64,000 nt of DNA from Mesorhizobium sp. Root102 (GCF_001425625.1 NZ_LMCP01000002.1:1-64000), one strand, 5' to 3'; shown: positions 43,463 through 53,069, counted from the first letter of the stretch. The notes: a model not told the origin generated them from the sequence alone. Numbers and translations are program-made.

Positions 43463-44581
43463 ATGGCGGGTTATTCGTCGCGGGTCAGGGCGGATATCGC
43501 GCGCTGGCAGCAGGCCGGCATGATCGACGCCGCGACCGCCGATTCGCTCTCGCGCGATGTCGAGGCCAACGAGCGCAAGTCGCTCAGCTTCGGCTCGATC
43601 CTGGCGATGATGGCTGCCTTGATGTTCGGCGCTGCTATCCTGATTTTCGTTGCCGCCAACTGGGACGCAATCCCGCGGCTGGCGCGCGTTCTGACACTTT
43701 TTGCGGTTATCCTTGGCGGCTACGTCGGCGGCGCACTGTTGAAGACGCGCGACCATGCGGCGATCGGCGAGGCGCTGTGGATCGTGGCGGCGGCGGCTTT
43801 CGGCGGGTCGATCGCGCTGATCGGCCAGATGTATCATCTGTCCGGCGACGAGGCGTCGGCTTTGGTCACCTGGGGCGCCGGCACGGCACTGGCGGCGGTG
43901 GCGCTGCGATCGAACCCGCTGACCGTGGCTTCGGTCGGCATTGCCGATGCCTGGCTGTTCCTGAAAGGCTTCGACTATTACAGCCGCAGCGAATTTCCTC
44001 ATGCCTTCGTCGTCATGGCGATCGTGCTGTTCGCCGTCTCGTTCTGGACCCGCAGCCAGACGGCGCGGCACCTGATCATCCTGTCGGTGCTGTTCTATCT
44101 GGTGCTGCTGGTCACCAACCACGACACGTTGCAGGTGGCGATCCCGCTGGTGGTCGTCTCGATGCTGCTGTTTGCGGCCTCGGTCTTCGCGCCGGATCCG
44201 GTCGACAGAATCGTGCAGCTTGGCGGCCGCTTGCCCTTGCACGCCCTGCTCGGCTTCCTCACTGGCCTGGCCATGATCCAGTTCGAACTGGCTGACAAGA
44301 GCACCTACAACAACGGTTTCGCCATCGCCTCGGTCGTCGCGCTGGCCGGCATCGTCGCGGCAATCGTGCTGGCCGGACGAGAAAGCCGCGGGTTGCGCTG
44401 GCTTGCCTATGCCGGCTTCGCCTTCGAACTCGCCATCATCTATGTGGTGACATTGCAATCGATGCTCGATACGGCCGGCTTCTTCCTTGCCGCCGCGGTG
44501 CTGCTCGGCATCCTCGCGCTGGTCATCATCCGCGTGGAAAAACGCATGAAGGGCCCAGTTGCCAAGGGAGTCACGGCATGA
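43463..44581 (+). CDS. DUF2157 multi-pass membrane protein
   Basis: This is a 372-residue protein. A soluble N-terminal helical domain (residues 1-45, WQQAGMIDAATADSLSRDVE) is followed by about eleven hydrophobic segments beginning with FGSILAMMAALMFGAAILIF and including EALWIVAAAAFGGSIALIGQ. It matches DUF2157, whose function is unknown. Its last codon overlaps the next ATG (ATGA), and the pairing with a GDYXXLXY protein is a recurrent two-gene unit. Confidence 0.85.
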   Translation: MAGYSSRVRADIARWQQAGMIDAATADSLSRDVEANERKSLSFGSILAMMAALMFGAAILIFVAANWDAIPRLARVLTLFAVILGGYVGGALLKTRDHAAIGEALWIVAAAAFGGSIALIGQMYHLSGDEASALVTWGAGTALAAVALRSNPLTVASVGIADAWLFLKGFDYYSRSEFPHAFVVMAIVLFAVSFWTRSQTARHLIILSVLFYLVLLVTNHDTLQVAIPLVVVSMLLFAASVFAPDPVDRIVQLGGRLPLHALLGFLTGLAMIQFELADKSTYNNGFAIASVVALAGIVAAIVLAGRESRGLRWLAYAGFAFELAIIYVVTLQSMLDTAGFFLAAAVLLGILALVIIRVEKRMKGPVAKGVTA

Positions 44582-45162
44582 TGACCGGGAAAAGACTTGT
44601 CATCTCGGCGCTGGTGCTGGCGCTCGTCCAGATAGGCTTCCTGAGCTGGATCATCGCAGGCCGCGCGGCGATCCTGCGCAACGGCAAGGACGTGCTGCTG
44701 AAGATCGAGCCCGTCGATCCGCGCGACCTCCTGCGCGGCGACTATATTATTCTGGGATACGAGATTTCGCGCATACCTGTGAAAATGATCGCCAATATTC
44801 CGGCCGACAAATTTTCCAGCGACGATACGGCGATTGTGGTTCGCCTCAAGAAGGGCGCCGACGGCTATTGGCAGCCGATGACCGCCTGGTTTGGCAAGGC
44901 GCCGACGCCGGCCGCTGCCGATGAGGCCGATATATCAGGCCACGTCGCCGAGGGCTGGGACCTTCGCAGCGAAGAGGCGACCATCGCGCCGGACTACGGT
45001 ATCGAGCGCTTCTATCTGCCGGAAGGCGAGGGGATGGCGATCCAGAACGACATGCGGGTGCGGCCGTTCGGCATCCGCCTCGCGCTTGCCGGCGACGGCA
45101 CCGCGCAGATCAAGGCACTGGTGGACGGCGACAAGACGCTGTTCGAGGAACCGCTTTATTAA
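44578..45162 (+). CDS. GDYXXLXY-domain protein
   Basis: This is a 194-residue protein with an N-terminal membrane anchor (RLVISALVLALVQIGFLSWI) and the family motif PVDPRDLLRGDYIILGYEIS, in which GDY-x-x-L-x-Y is exact. The C-terminal part is a beta-rich extracytoplasmic domain with the second motif GIERFYLPEGEG. It is translationally coupled to the DUF2157 gene. Function unknown; probably a membrane complex of the two. Confidence 0.88.
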   Translation: MMTGKRLVISALVLALVQIGFLSWIIAGRAAILRNGKDVLLKIEPVDPRDLLRGDYIILGYEISRIPVKMIANIPADKFSSDDTAIVVRLKKGADGYWQPMTAWFGKAPTPAAADEADISGHVAEGWDLRSEEATIAPDYGIERFYLPEGEGMAIQNDMRVRPFGIRLALAGDGTAQIKALVDGDKTLFEEPLY

Positions 45163-45188
45163 TGTCCTTGTTTGCCGTGGTGTGAAGC

Positions 45189-46637
45189 ATGCCAGTCACC
45201 TTGTCGACGCGTGAGGACATCAACCTCGACACTGTTTTCCGCGTCGCCTGGAAGAAGGAAACGGTGGCGATCAGCGAGAAGGCCCTGCAGCGGATCGCCG
45301 AATGCCGTGCTTCCTTCCTCAAGCTGATTGAATCCGACCCGCCACCGGTCATTTATGGCGTCACCACCGCCATGGGGGAGCTGGCGAGCCGCAAGCTCGA
45401 ACTCGACGAGCGGGGCCGCCATGCGCGCATCAAGGCGTTCGCCGCCGCCACCTCGTTCGGCGATCCGCTGCCTGATCGCGTGGTCCGGGGGATCGTGCTT
45501 GCCCGCCTGACAAACTTCATCGAGGGCAACGCCGCCACCACGCCGCGCATCGCGCTGGCCGTCGCAGAAATGCTCGACGGTCGGCCGATGCCAACGGTGC
45601 CGGCCTCAGGCCAGGGCGGCGCCGGCGAGATCCTGGCGCTCTATCCCTTATTTGCCGAGCTTTCGACGCGCTTCGACCTGGAGGTCAAGGAACGAGGCTC
45701 TCTGATCAACGGTTCGCCCTGCGCTGCCGCTCTGGTGGCTGATGCCGCGCTCGCGGCGCGCCGCCGCCTCCGCATGGCGCAAGAAGTGTTCGCGCTGTCG
45801 ATAGAAGCCTTTCGTGCGCCGCTCGAGCACTACGACGCGGCCCTCGATGCGCTTTGGGGCGATGAGCATGAAGCGGCTGCCCTGCAGGGGTTGCGGGAAT
45901 TTCTGGCCGGCGCCGGAGACGGTCGGCGCAACTATCAGGCGCCGGTCAGCTACCGCATCGTGCCGCGCGTCCTCGGCCAGGCGCATCGAGCGCTGTCAAC
46001 GGCGGAGCGGGCGGCCACCGTGTCGCTGGCCTCGATATCGGACAATCCAGTCTACATCACGCCGGACGATGCACATCCGCTCGGCCGCTGCATCAGCACG
46101 GGCGGCTATCACAATGCCATGGCGACGCCGGCGCTGGACGATCTGGCGGCGATATGGGCCGATATCTGCCTGCTCTGCGACCGCCACGCCTCAAAACTCC
46201 TCAACGGCAAGGTGTCGCTGCTGCCCGATCTCCTGATGACCGGACGACACTCAGCCGACAGCGACGGCCACGGCAATGTCGGCTATGTGCCGATGGCGAT
46301 CACCGGCTATCTCGAGCAGGCCAAGCTGGCCGCACAGCGCACCTTCATTCCGGGAACGGAATCAGCCGGCGCCGGGCAGGACGACGTCGCCACGACGGCG
46401 TTCTTCGCCTGGACCAAGGAGGCAACCGCCGGACGCTGCGTTGATGCCGCCATGGCGATGCTGGCGATGATCGCCTCCCAGGCGCTGCACGTCACCGAAC
46501 GCACGCCGCCGCCGGCGCTGCAATCATTCGTCACTGAGGTCAGAAACATCGTGCCGCCTGTCGACGACGATCGTGTGCTGGGGCCGGAGCTTGCAAAGCT
46601 GGCCGAGTGGTTCACCGGGCGAGTGTTCGAGGCATGA
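45189..46637 (+). CDS. Aromatic amino acid (HAL/PAL) ammonia-lyase family protein, divergent
   Basis: This is a 482-residue protein. The MIO-forming tripeptide Ala-Ser-Gly is present at residues 139-141 (TVPASGQGGAGEIL), and the active-site tyrosine motif is YGVTTAMGEL at 56-65. Other blocks are INGSPCAAALVADAALAARR, SYRIVPRVLGQAHRAL and SDNPVYITPDDAHPLG. Typical histidine or phenylalanine ammonia-lyases read GASGDLAP and GNFHG, whereas this protein has PASGQGGA and GGYHNAMA. It is therefore a distant subfamily with an uncertain substrate. There are no hut genes nearby. An MIO-type lyase or aminomutase is likely. Confidence 0.72.
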   Translation: MPVTLSTREDINLDTVFRVAWKKETVAISEKALQRIAECRASFLKLIESDPPPVIYGVTTAMGELASRKLELDERGRHARIKAFAAATSFGDPLPDRVVRGIVLARLTNFIEGNAATTPRIALAVAEMLDGRPMPTVPASGQGGAGEILALYPLFAELSTRFDLEVKERGSLINGSPCAAALVADAALAARRRLRMAQEVFALSIEAFRAPLEHYDAALDALWGDEHEAAALQGLREFLAGAGDGRRNYQAPVSYRIVPRVLGQAHRALSTAERAATVSLASISDNPVYITPDDAHPLGRCISTGGYHNAMATPALDDLAAIWADICLLCDRHASKLLNGKVSLLPDLLMTGRHSADSDGHGNVGYVPMAITGYLEQAKLAAQRTFIPGTESAGAGQDDVATTAFFAWTKEATAGRCVDAAMAMLAMIASQALHVTERTPPPALQSFVTEVRNIVPPVDDDRVLGPELAKLAEWFTGRVFEA

Positions 46638-46790
46638 TCCCATGGAGCGGCCACTAGCCGGGGACATTGGTGTGCCCGAGCAGATGGAGTTCGAACCTGC
46701 GTCGGTCCTCCTTCGCCAAGGCTTCGGAGGACACTCCTTCGTCTAGCGAACTTCAGGTGGCCTGCCACCCGAAGCTCGAAGAGCGAAGGG
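46638..46790. other. Hairpin-rich intergenic spacer
   Basis: 150 bp between the lyase gene and tRNA-Leu. GTCCTCC (46705-46711) pairs with GGAGGAC (46726-46732) with an interrupted inner stem, and a second imperfect palindrome surrounds AGGTGGCCTGCCACC. It may hold the lyase-gene terminator. No coding sequence was seen. Confidence 0.4.
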
Positions 46791-46875
46791 TGGTGCGGAT
46801 GAAGGGACTCGAACCCCCACGCCTTTCGGCACTGGAACCTAAATCCAGGGCGTCTACCAGTTCCGCCACATCCGC
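46791..46875 (-). tRNA. tRNA-Leu (TAG)
   Basis: The minus strand GCGGATGTGGCGGAACTGGT begins a class II tRNA of 85 bases with an extra variable arm, a T arm GGGGTTCGAGTCCC and an encoded CCA (46791-46793). The anticodon loop TTTAGGT gives TAG, which reads CUA and related leucine codons. Confidence 0.95.
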
Positions 46876-47231
46876 ATGGGTCGGCAATCCCATGTAGCCA
46901 TCATTCTGTCAATGTCAGACAAGATGTTGGATCAGGGCCAAAATGATGGTTGTTCGCCGAAATGCGAAGACTGTTGAAAATTAGCCTCGCCTGTGACAAA
47001 AGGCGTGTCAAATGTGACGGGACGCGACGATCCGCTTCTACAGAATGTGATAAGAAGTAGGAAAAACAAGAACTTATTCACATTTTGGAACGCAGTTTGG
47101 GAGAGTTTGAGCCGTATTTTCGGTCAAATCGCCAGGTTCCGTACCAAAAGCCATTCCCGGCAAGAATATACCGGCAGGCTGTAAACGGCAGAGGCCGTGG
47201 CAGTCTCATTGGTGAAAACAAAGGTTTTACG
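46876..47231. other. Intergenic region upstream of tig
   Basis: About 355 bp with no convincing gene. It is AT-richer than the flanks, with runs such as AAGAAGTAGGAAAAACAAG. It must contain the promoters of tRNA-Leu (minus) and tig (plus). No confident -35/-10 pair was assigned. Confidence 0.5.
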
Positions 47232-48719
47232 ATGCAGGTCACCGAAACGCTCAACTCCGGTCTCAAGCGCGAGATCAAGATCACCGTGCCGGCCGGTGAC
47301 ATGGAAGCCAAGCTGATGGCGCGGCTCTCGGATGCCAGGAACAAGGTCCGCATCAACGGCTTCCGTCCCGGCAAGGTACCGGTGCAGCACCTGCGCAAGG
47401 TCTACGGCAAGTCGTTCATGGCCGAAGTGGTCAACGAAATCCTCAATGATTCGACCCGTTCGATCATCACCGGGCGTGGCGAAAAGGCTGCCATGCAGCC
47501 CGAAGTCATCATGACCGAGGACGAGAAGGAAGCCGAGAAGATCCTGGCCGGCGGCGTCGACTTCGAGTTCCGCCTCAACTACGAGATCATTCCGGCGATC
47601 GAGATCAAGGACTTTTCCGACATTAAGGTGACGCGCCAGGTGTTCGACGTGCCGGATGCCGAGATCGACGAGCAGGTCCAGCGCGTGGCCGAATCGGCGC
47701 GCAGCTACGAGCCGAAGACCGGCAAGGCCGCCAATGGCGACCGCGTCACCATCGACTATGTCGGCAAGATCGACGGCGAGGCCTTCAATGGCGGCGCCGG
47801 CACCGATCAGCCGCTGGTGCTGGGCTCGAAGGAGTTCATCCCCGGCTTCGAGGATCAGCTTGTCGGCGCCAAGGCCGGTGACGAAAAGCAGGTCACCGTG
47901 ACCTTCCCGGAAAACTACCAGGCGGCGCATCTGGCCGGCAAGGAAGCGACCTTCGACGTCACCGTCAAGGAGGTGTCCCAGCCCGGCGCGCTGGAAATCA
48001 ACGACGAGACCGCCAAGAACCTTGGCCTGGAGTCTCTGGAGCGCCTGCGCGACGTCGTGCGCGGTCAGATCGAGAACCAGTTCGGCGCCATGACGCGACA
48101 GAAGGTCAAGCGCCAGTTGCTCGACCAGCTCGACGCGGCCTACTCGTTCGAGGCGCCATCGAAGCTCGTCGACGCCGAGTTCAACAACATCTGGGCGCAG
48201 GTCAATCGCGACCTGGAAGCAGCCGGCCGCACCTTCGCCGACGAAGAGACGACGGAAGAAGAGGCGCGTGCCGAGTATCTGCGGCTTGCCGAGCGCCGCG
48301 TGCGCCTCGGTCTGGTGCTGGCTGAAATCGGCGAGAAGGCCGGTGTCACCGTATCGGACGAGGAGTTGCAGCGCGGCCTTTTCGAGCAGGTGCGCCGCTA
48401 TCCGGGCAACCAGCAGCAGGAAGTCTTCGAGTTCTACCGCAACAACCCGGAAGCGTTGAACACGTTGCGGGCGCCGATGTTCGAGGAGAAGGTGGTCGAC
48501 CATCTGCTCGGCCAGATTTCGGTCACCGACGTCAAGGTCAGCAAGGAAGAGCTGATGGCCGACGACGAGGAGGACGAAACCGCCGTCAAGGCGAAGCCGG
48601 CGAAGAAAGCCGCCGCCAAGAAGGCCGACGACAAGGTGAGCGACGCCAAATCTGGCGACGACGCGGAAGAGCCCAAGAAGAAGGCCGCGCCGAAGAAGAA
48701 AGCTGCCAAGGACGCCTGA
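47232..48719 (+). CDS. tig: Trigger factor (ribosome-associated chaperone)
   Basis: This is a 495-residue peptidyl-prolyl isomerase and chaperone. The N-terminal ribosome-docking domain carries the signature GFRPGKVP. An FKBP-type PPIase domain spans about residues 160-245 ([37 protein letters not shown]). The C-terminal substrate-binding arms end in a Lys/Ala-rich tail of about 50 residues that is longer than in E. coli. ATG 47232 is the conserved start; the upstream frame to 47085 is not. It is followed by a strong terminator. Confidence 0.96.
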   Translation: MQVTETLNSGLKREIKITVPAGDMEAKLMARLSDARNKVRINGFRPGKVPVQHLRKVYGKSFMAEVVNEILNDSTRSIITGRGEKAAMQPEVIMTEDEKEAEKILAGGVDFEFRLNYEIIPAIEIKDFSDIKVTRQVFDVPDAEIDEQVQRVAESARSYEPKTGKAANGDRVTIDYVGKIDGEAFNGGAGTDQPLVLGSKEFIPGFEDQLVGAKAGDEKQVTVTFPENYQAAHLAGKEATFDVTVKEVSQPGALEINDETAKNLGLESLERLRDVVRGQIENQFGAMTRQKVKRQLLDQLDAAYSFEAPSKLVDAEFNNIWAQVNRDLEAAGRTFADEETTEEEARAEYLRLAERRVRLGLVLAEIGEKAGVTVSDEELQRGLFEQVRRYPGNQQQEVFEFYRNNPEALNTLRAPMFEEKVVDHLLGQISVTDVKVSKEELMADDEEDETAVKAKPAKKAAAKKADDKVSDAKSGDDAEEPKKKAAPKKKAAKDA

Positions 48720-48745
48720 CAACACCTGCGCTCCGCTGAGACAGG

Positions 48746-48772
48746 AAAGGCCGCCCTCGAGGCGGCCTTTTT
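48746..48772 (+). terminator. Rho-independent terminator after tig
   Basis: AAAGGCCGCC (48746-48755) pairs with GGCGGCCTTT (48761-48770) around CTCGA, followed by TT. Confidence 0.9.
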
Positions 48773-48880
48773 CGTTGCCAAACTGCAACAGCCGGCTCGC
48801 TTCGCGAGCGACGGCCTGTGGCGACCAAGCTTTGATCATTATCTGCGCTCTTATTGAAAGCCGCTTGGCTGTTGGAGGGC

Positions 48881-49408
48881 GTGTTGAGACTTTTCGTCGA
48901 ATTGGGACACGCAGCGGCAATCGCGCTGATCCTTGTCTCGGCCTGCGGCATCGCCCGAGCCGATACGGTGCTTGACAATTGGCGGTTCGACACGGGCGAC
49001 GACGGCCTCGTCACGGCGTCGCTCTATGCCACCAACAAGCTGATCACCGGCGGCGGCGCCTTGAGCTACAGCCCGATCCTGACGATTGCCTGCCGGGCAA
49101 ACGGCGAGCCGCATTGGACCGAATGGCTGCAATTGAACGACGCCGTCTCGGCCAGCCGCAAGATCACCATGTCGGTCACGCTCGACCAGGGCAGCAAGTT
49201 CGATGAAAGCTGGTCGGTCGGGCCACGCGGCAGGATGCTGGTGCGCGACGGCGCCGATGGCATCAGGCGCCTTGTCGCCGCGAACCGGCTCCAGCTTTCG
49301 TGGCGGTTCGGGCTGCTGTCGGGGCGCGGCGAAGCCGATTTCGACCTCGCCGGGTTCGGCGAAGCGGTCAATCAGGTTGCCGGTAGCTGCAACACGGATG
49401 TACCGTGA
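48881..49408 (+). CDS. Secreted hypothetical protein
   Basis: This is a protein of about 175 residues with a signal peptide (LGHAAAIALILVSACGIARA) and a beta-rich mature domain (GGALSYSPILTIACRANGEP, then EWLQLNDAVS). The layout is faintly reminiscent of VasI-type periplasmic proteins, but no secretion-system genes are nearby. The start is either GTG 48881 or TTG 48884, both just downstream of GGAGG. The stop codon abuts the decayed oxidoreductase on the opposite strand. Confidence 0.6.
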   Translation: MLRLFVELGHAAAIALILVSACGIARADTVLDNWRFDTGDDGLVTASLYATNKLITGGGALSYSPILTIACRANGEPHWTEWLQLNDAVSASRKITMSVTLDQGSKFDESWSVGPRGRMLVRDGADGIRRLVAANRLQLSWRFGLLSGRGEADFDLAGFGEAVNQVAGSCNTDVP

Positions 49409-49806
49409 TCAGATTTCCTGGCGCGGAATCCCGCCCAAAGCCACTTGGGTATGCATGCCACTCGCCAAAAGCGGCCCATGAAACCGTTTGCCCGAGAAAA
49501 CTTCGAGCGCTTGCGGCTTTTCACCACCGACGATCCAGTCCGTGAGGTATTGGTGAAGCCAAGGGCGATGGCGAAGCCATGGCCAGTCCAGGCAAACCCA
49601 TAGATGGTGTTGTGCAAGGCAGCGGGCGTGTCGACAATCGGGATGCCGTCAACCGCGCAACTCTCGACGCGGGAAGCATCGACCTTCAGGAAGGTGGACT
49701 CGCCGATGAAAGGCAAGGTCGCGATGGCATCGGTCAGGCCGAGAGCTGTCGAACTGAGCGACCCCTTCCAACGGCCCTCCGGCGTATAGGCAACGCTCTG
49801 GCCGCC
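49409..49806 (-). pseudogene. Truncated and frameshifted FAD-dependent oxidoreductase
   Basis: Reading the minus strand, the sequence is continuous with the C-terminal third of a DadA-like amine or amino-acid oxidoreductase: GGQSVAYTPEGRWKGSLSST, then TLPFIGESTF, then NTIYGFAWTGHGFAIALGF. A frameshift near 49556 moves the match to the frame that reads LHQYLTDWIVGGEKPQALEV and ends IPRQEI-stop at 49409. The N-terminal FAD-binding part is missing at the other end, where the LysR fragment starts. It is clearly a dead gene. Confidence 0.75.
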
Positions 49807-49809
49807 TGA

Positions 49810-50136
49810 AAAGCATCAACGTCCCATCACGCCGGGGTTGCCGTCGGCTACTGTTTCGAAACACCGTTCGCCGATACGGCGTGCGCTCTGGTCGCACAGG
49901 GCTTGGGAGTGTCAATCGTCGACCCGTTCTCGGCGGCTCGATGGGCAGGTAGATTGACGATACGGCCCTTCAGTCCCCATCTCCTCGGCCACATCAACAT
50001 CATAAGAAACAGAGCCCAGGTCTCACCCATGCTTCAACAGGGGTTCGAGCGAGAATTCCGAACCGCGCTCGAGGAAAATATGAACGGGGCACTCGCTTAT
50101 TTTAGCCGGATTCGTCCCATCCACTTCAGCGGCTGA
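49810..50136 (+). pseudogene. 5'-truncated LysR-family regulator (effector-binding domain)
   Basis: The open frame reads HHAGVAVGYCFETPFADTAC, then VAQGLGVSIVDPFSAARWAG and RLTIRPFSP, which is the second half of a LysR substrate-binding domain (the gLGvsivdpf motif). The helix-turn-helix domain and the first half of the effector domain, about 200 residues, are absent. It begins within about ten bases of the oxidoreductase fragment on the other strand, so one deletion probably joined the two. Confidence 0.7.
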
Positions 50137-50251
50137 TCAGAACGGTGAAGGTCGCGTCGATATCGGCTCGTTGGACACAATGGAAGGGCCTTGAGGCGGG
50201 CTCAACAGGCTCGATCCGGATTTCTCCGTCGCTGACATCGCTTCCTGCCTG

Positions 50252-50600
50252 CTAGCGGCACCATTTTTCGACGGCAATTGCAATTGCCTTGGTGCAATCG
50301 ACGAGATCGCGCACCGAAACGCGTTCGTTCGGCTGATGCGCCTGCGCCGGATCGCCGGGACCGAAATTGACGGTCGGGGTGTTGCCAAGGCCGGTCGGCA
50401 GGCCGATGTCGCTGTGCGCGCCAAAACCACTCAGGACCGGCGAGAGGTTGGCTTCTTTGACGGCCTCCTGGAAGACGCCGACAAAGGGATTGTCCGACGG
50501 GATTTCGGCGCAGTCGGCGTCGAGGATCCACTCGACGCGGGCAGGGTGCTTTCGCAGATAGGGATCTCGGCAGAAGATTATGCAAACGAATTTCCTGCGC
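50252..50600 (-). pseudogene. C-terminal fragment of an M20-family peptidase/deacylase
   Basis: Residues DPYLRKHPARVEWILDADCA, FVGVFQEAVKEANLSPVLSG, FGAHSDIGLPTGLGNTPTVN and FGPGDPAQAHQPNERVSVRD match the last quarter of ArgE/DapE-type metallo-deacylases, including the GPG-x-x-x-x-AH-x-x-NE zinc-ligand segment. The N-terminal 250-300 residues are absent, and the open frame extends upstream into unrelated sequence. Likely a relic of the same catabolic locus as the LysR and oxidoreductase fragments. Confidence 0.75.
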
Positions 50601-50662
50601 TTAATTCGATCGCCCGGGCTTGGTCGGGCGCTCGTGGCAGTCCCCAACTATGCCCTCCGGCC

Positions 50663-51421
50663 CTAGATCAGCAGCAGGCCCTTCATGCTGGAATGACCTT
50701 TGCGCCCGATGATGATGTGGTCGTGGACGGCGATGCCCAGGCGCTTGGCCGCCTCGATGATCTCCTTGGTCATCTCGATGTCGGCGCGCGACGGCGTCGG
50801 GTCGCCTGACGGGTGATTGTGCACCAGGATAATGGCGGTCGCTGAGAGTTCGAGCGCGCGCTTGATCACTTCGCGCGGATAGACAGGCGTGTGGTCGACA
50901 GTGCCCGTCTGCTGCACCTCGTCGGCAATCAGCGCGTTCTTCTTGTCGAGGAACAGGATCCGGAACTGCTCGCGCGCCTCGAAGGCCATGGCTGAGCGGC
51001 AATAGTCGAGAAGCTGCTGCCAGGATGAGAGGATCTCGCGGCCGTGGACCTCGCCGCGTGCCATGCGCTGCGCCGTCGCGGCGACGATTTTCAGGTCGAG
51101 TGCCACCGCCGGGCCGATGCCCTTGACCTCCTGCAGCAGGCCGAGAGGCGCGCCAAGCACTTCGGCCAGCGTGCCGAAGCGCGCCAGCAGCGCCTTGGCC
51201 ACCGGCTTGGTGTCGGCGCGGGGGATCAGGCGAAACAGCAGAAGCTCCAGCAGTTCGTAATCGGGCAGGGAGTCCGGACCCGCCGAGGCAAAGCGCTCGC
51301 GCAAGCGGTCGCGATGGCCGAGATAATGCGGCCTCTCGTCTCTCGCCTTGGCATTCGCCGCTGGCCGCATCGGCACTTCGGCGAAGAAATTCCGCTCGTC
51401 GTCGTCGCTTCTGTTCCCCAT
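50663..51421 (-). CDS. radC: RadC-family JAB/MPN metalloprotein
   Basis: This is a 252-residue protein. The N-terminal helix-hairpin-helix region ([20 protein letters not shown]) is followed by the JAB domain with the zinc motif [15 protein letters not shown] and the downstream HDHIIIG. The name is historical; the role in DNA repair is unproven. The start at 51421 is chosen over 51445 because GGAGGGG lies upstream. It is separated from map by decayed sequence. Confidence 0.92.
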   Translation of the reverse strand: MGNRSDDDERNFFAEVPMRPAANAKARDERPHYLGHRDRLRERFASAGPDSLPDYELLELLLFRLIPRADTKPVAKALLARFGTLAEVLGAPLGLLQEVKGIGPAVALDLKIVAATAQRMARGEVHGREILSSWQQLLDYCRSAMAFEAREQFRILFLDKKNALIADEVQQTGTVDHTPVYPREVIKRALELSATAIILVHNHPSGDPTPSRADIEMTKEIIEAAKRLGIAVHDHIIIGRKGHSSMKGLLLI

Positions 51422-51678
51422 ATGCCGCCCCTCCGATGCGAACATTAAAACCGTTCTGGGCTGGATTGAAAACCGTTCTGTTCTGCAAGCGCGAGACGAC
51501 CGGCGCGGGCGTCATGCCAGCCTGTGTTGTCAACTTCGGGATTCTCTAGCTAATACAGGCGCCAAGATCAGACCAAGATTGCGCAACAAAACTTAACATC
51601 ACTTCACGCATGCAGCCATTTTCACCTGAAATAGCCAGAGCATGAGGGCCCCACGGCCTCGCTCTTCCGGAGCACGCC

Positions 51679-51807
51679 GTTGGCCAAAATCGATTCTGGA
51701 ATGTTCGCTGGCCGGGCCTCTCTTGCGGCGATGGCAATTCTGTTTTCAACGCATTCGGGGATCGTGCTTGCGGCCGACGCCATTGCAGTCGATACCGACG
51801 ATTTCCG
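51679..51807 (+). pseudogene. Signal-peptide fragment of an exported protein
   Basis: A TTG-initiated frame reads MAKIDSGMFAGRASLAAMAI and then LFSTHSGIVLAADAIAVD, a convincing signal peptide ending in AADA. After about 40 residues the frame stops at the TGA within the histidine-kinase remnant. The rest of the gene is missing, so this is either a very short peptide or a truncated exported protein fused to foreign DNA. Confidence 0.35.
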
Positions 51808-52016
51808 ATGACGGCCCGCGCTCGTTTTTCGAACCGTTCTTCAAGGAGGATGCGTCGCGCGGCGTTGCGTCGAAGCATGGGTTCGGCCTGGGCCTCTCGA
51901 TCGTTGCCGACATCGTCGAGTGGCACGGCGGCAGGATCGAATTGCTGGACAACCAACCCAATGGACTGGTCGTTACCGTCGTCCTGCCGAATGGTCCAAG
52001 TGCCCAACCGTCATAG
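51801..52016 (+). pseudogene. C-terminal fragment of a histidine kinase (HATPase)
   Basis: The frame reads ISDDGPRSFFEPFFKEDASR and then GFGLGLSIVADIVEWHGGRI, ending in LVVTVVLP. These are the G1, F and G2 boxes of a two-component sensor ATPase. Residues are deleted between DDGPG and the F box, and everything upstream (N and H boxes) is missing. Its 5' edge coincides with the end of the signal-peptide fragment, marking a deletion junction. Confidence 0.65.
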
Positions 52017-52041
52017 AAGGTCGCGTGCCGGGTAAGATGCG

Positions 52042-52869
52042 CTAAGCCGGCAGGCCGGGGCGGTCGAGCTTTCTTGGCGACAGGGTGAAAATCTCGCAGC
52101 CGGTGTCGGTCACGCCGATCGTGTGCTCGTACTGCGCCGACAGCGAGCGGTCGCGCGTCACGGCGGTCCAGCCGTCCGACAGAACCTTCACGTGCGGCCG
52201 GCCAAGATTGATCATCGGCTCGATGGTGAAGATCATGCCGGGCCGCATCTCGACGCCCTCATTGGCGCTGCCATAGTGCAGGATGTTCGGTGCGTCATGG
52301 AACAGCTGGCCGACGCCGTGGCCGCAGAAATCGCGCACCACCGAGCAGCGCTCGCCCTCGGCATATGTCTGGATGGCGGCGCCGATGGCGCCGGTGCGGG
52401 CGCCGGGCCTGACCGCCGCTATGCCGCGCATCAGGCATTCATGCGTGACTTCGAGCAGGCGCTCGGCGGCACGCTTGATCGTGCCGACCGGGTACATGCG
52501 CGAGGAATCGCCGTGCCAGCCGTCGAGGATGTAGGTGACGTCGATGTTGACGATGTCGCCATCCTTGAGCGGCTTGTTGTCGGGAATGCCATGGCAGACG
52601 ACATGATTGATCGAGGTGCAGGACGATTTCGTGTAGCCGCGATAGTTGAGTGTCGCCGGTAGCGCGCCATGGTCCATGCCGAATTCGAAGACGAAGCGGT
52701 CTATTGCTTCGGTGGTGACGCCGGGCTCGACCATCGGCACCAGTTCGTCGAGACAGCGCGCGGTGAGATCGCATGCCTTGCGCATGCCGGCAAAGCCGTC
52801 CTTGCCATAGAGGCGAATCTGGCCGGTGTTTCTGAGCGGGGCCGTGGCGGCGTCGAGATAGGTGACCAT
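52042..52869 (-). CDS. map: Methionine aminopeptidase, type I
   Basis: This is a 275-residue metalloprotease that removes the initiator methionine. Metal-ligand motifs are INHVVCHGIPD, GDIVNIDVTYILDGWHGDSS (two Asp), GHGVGQLFH (His), FTIEPMI (Glu) and the terminal YEHTIGV (Glu). The start at 52869 (MVTYLDAATAPLRNTGQIRL) gives the usual alphaproteobacterial length; the open frame reaches 53001. The adjacency to radC is frequent in this group. Confidence 0.95.
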   Translation of the reverse strand: MVTYLDAATAPLRNTGQIRLYGKDGFAGMRKACDLTARCLDELVPMVEPGVTTEAIDRFVFEFGMDHGALPATLNYRGYTKSSCTSINHVVCHGIPDNKPLKDGDIVNIDVTYILDGWHGDSSRMYPVGTIKRAAERLLEVTHECLMRGIAAVRPGARTGAIGAAIQTYAEGERCSVVRDFCGHGVGQLFHDAPNILHYGSANEGVEMRPGMIFTIEPMINLGRPHVKVLSDGWTAVTRDRSLSAQYEHTIGVTDTGCEIFTLSPRKLDRPGLPA

Positions 52870-53069
52870 TTTGTCCGTGTAGCCGGTAGGACCCTGCAAG
52901 AGGGCCGACGTGAAAATCTCCCCAGATTTGGCACTTGAGGGCGAAAGGTTCAAGGAAGAACTGCCTGATGCAGCCGTGCATTCGGGATATTCGCCTTGCA
53001 TGGGCTAATGTCTTGCCGGGTTTTGCCCGGTTTGCTTTCCATTCTGGTCATCGTGCGGTAGGGCGGGTG

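Noticed and set aside
47124..48920. 598-codon minus-strand ORF
   Set aside because: Antisense of tig, with Leu/Asp/Gly shadow pattern.
49649..49915. 88-codon minus-strand ORF
   Set aside because: Out-of-frame reading of the decayed oxidoreductase; the homologous sequence is in another frame.
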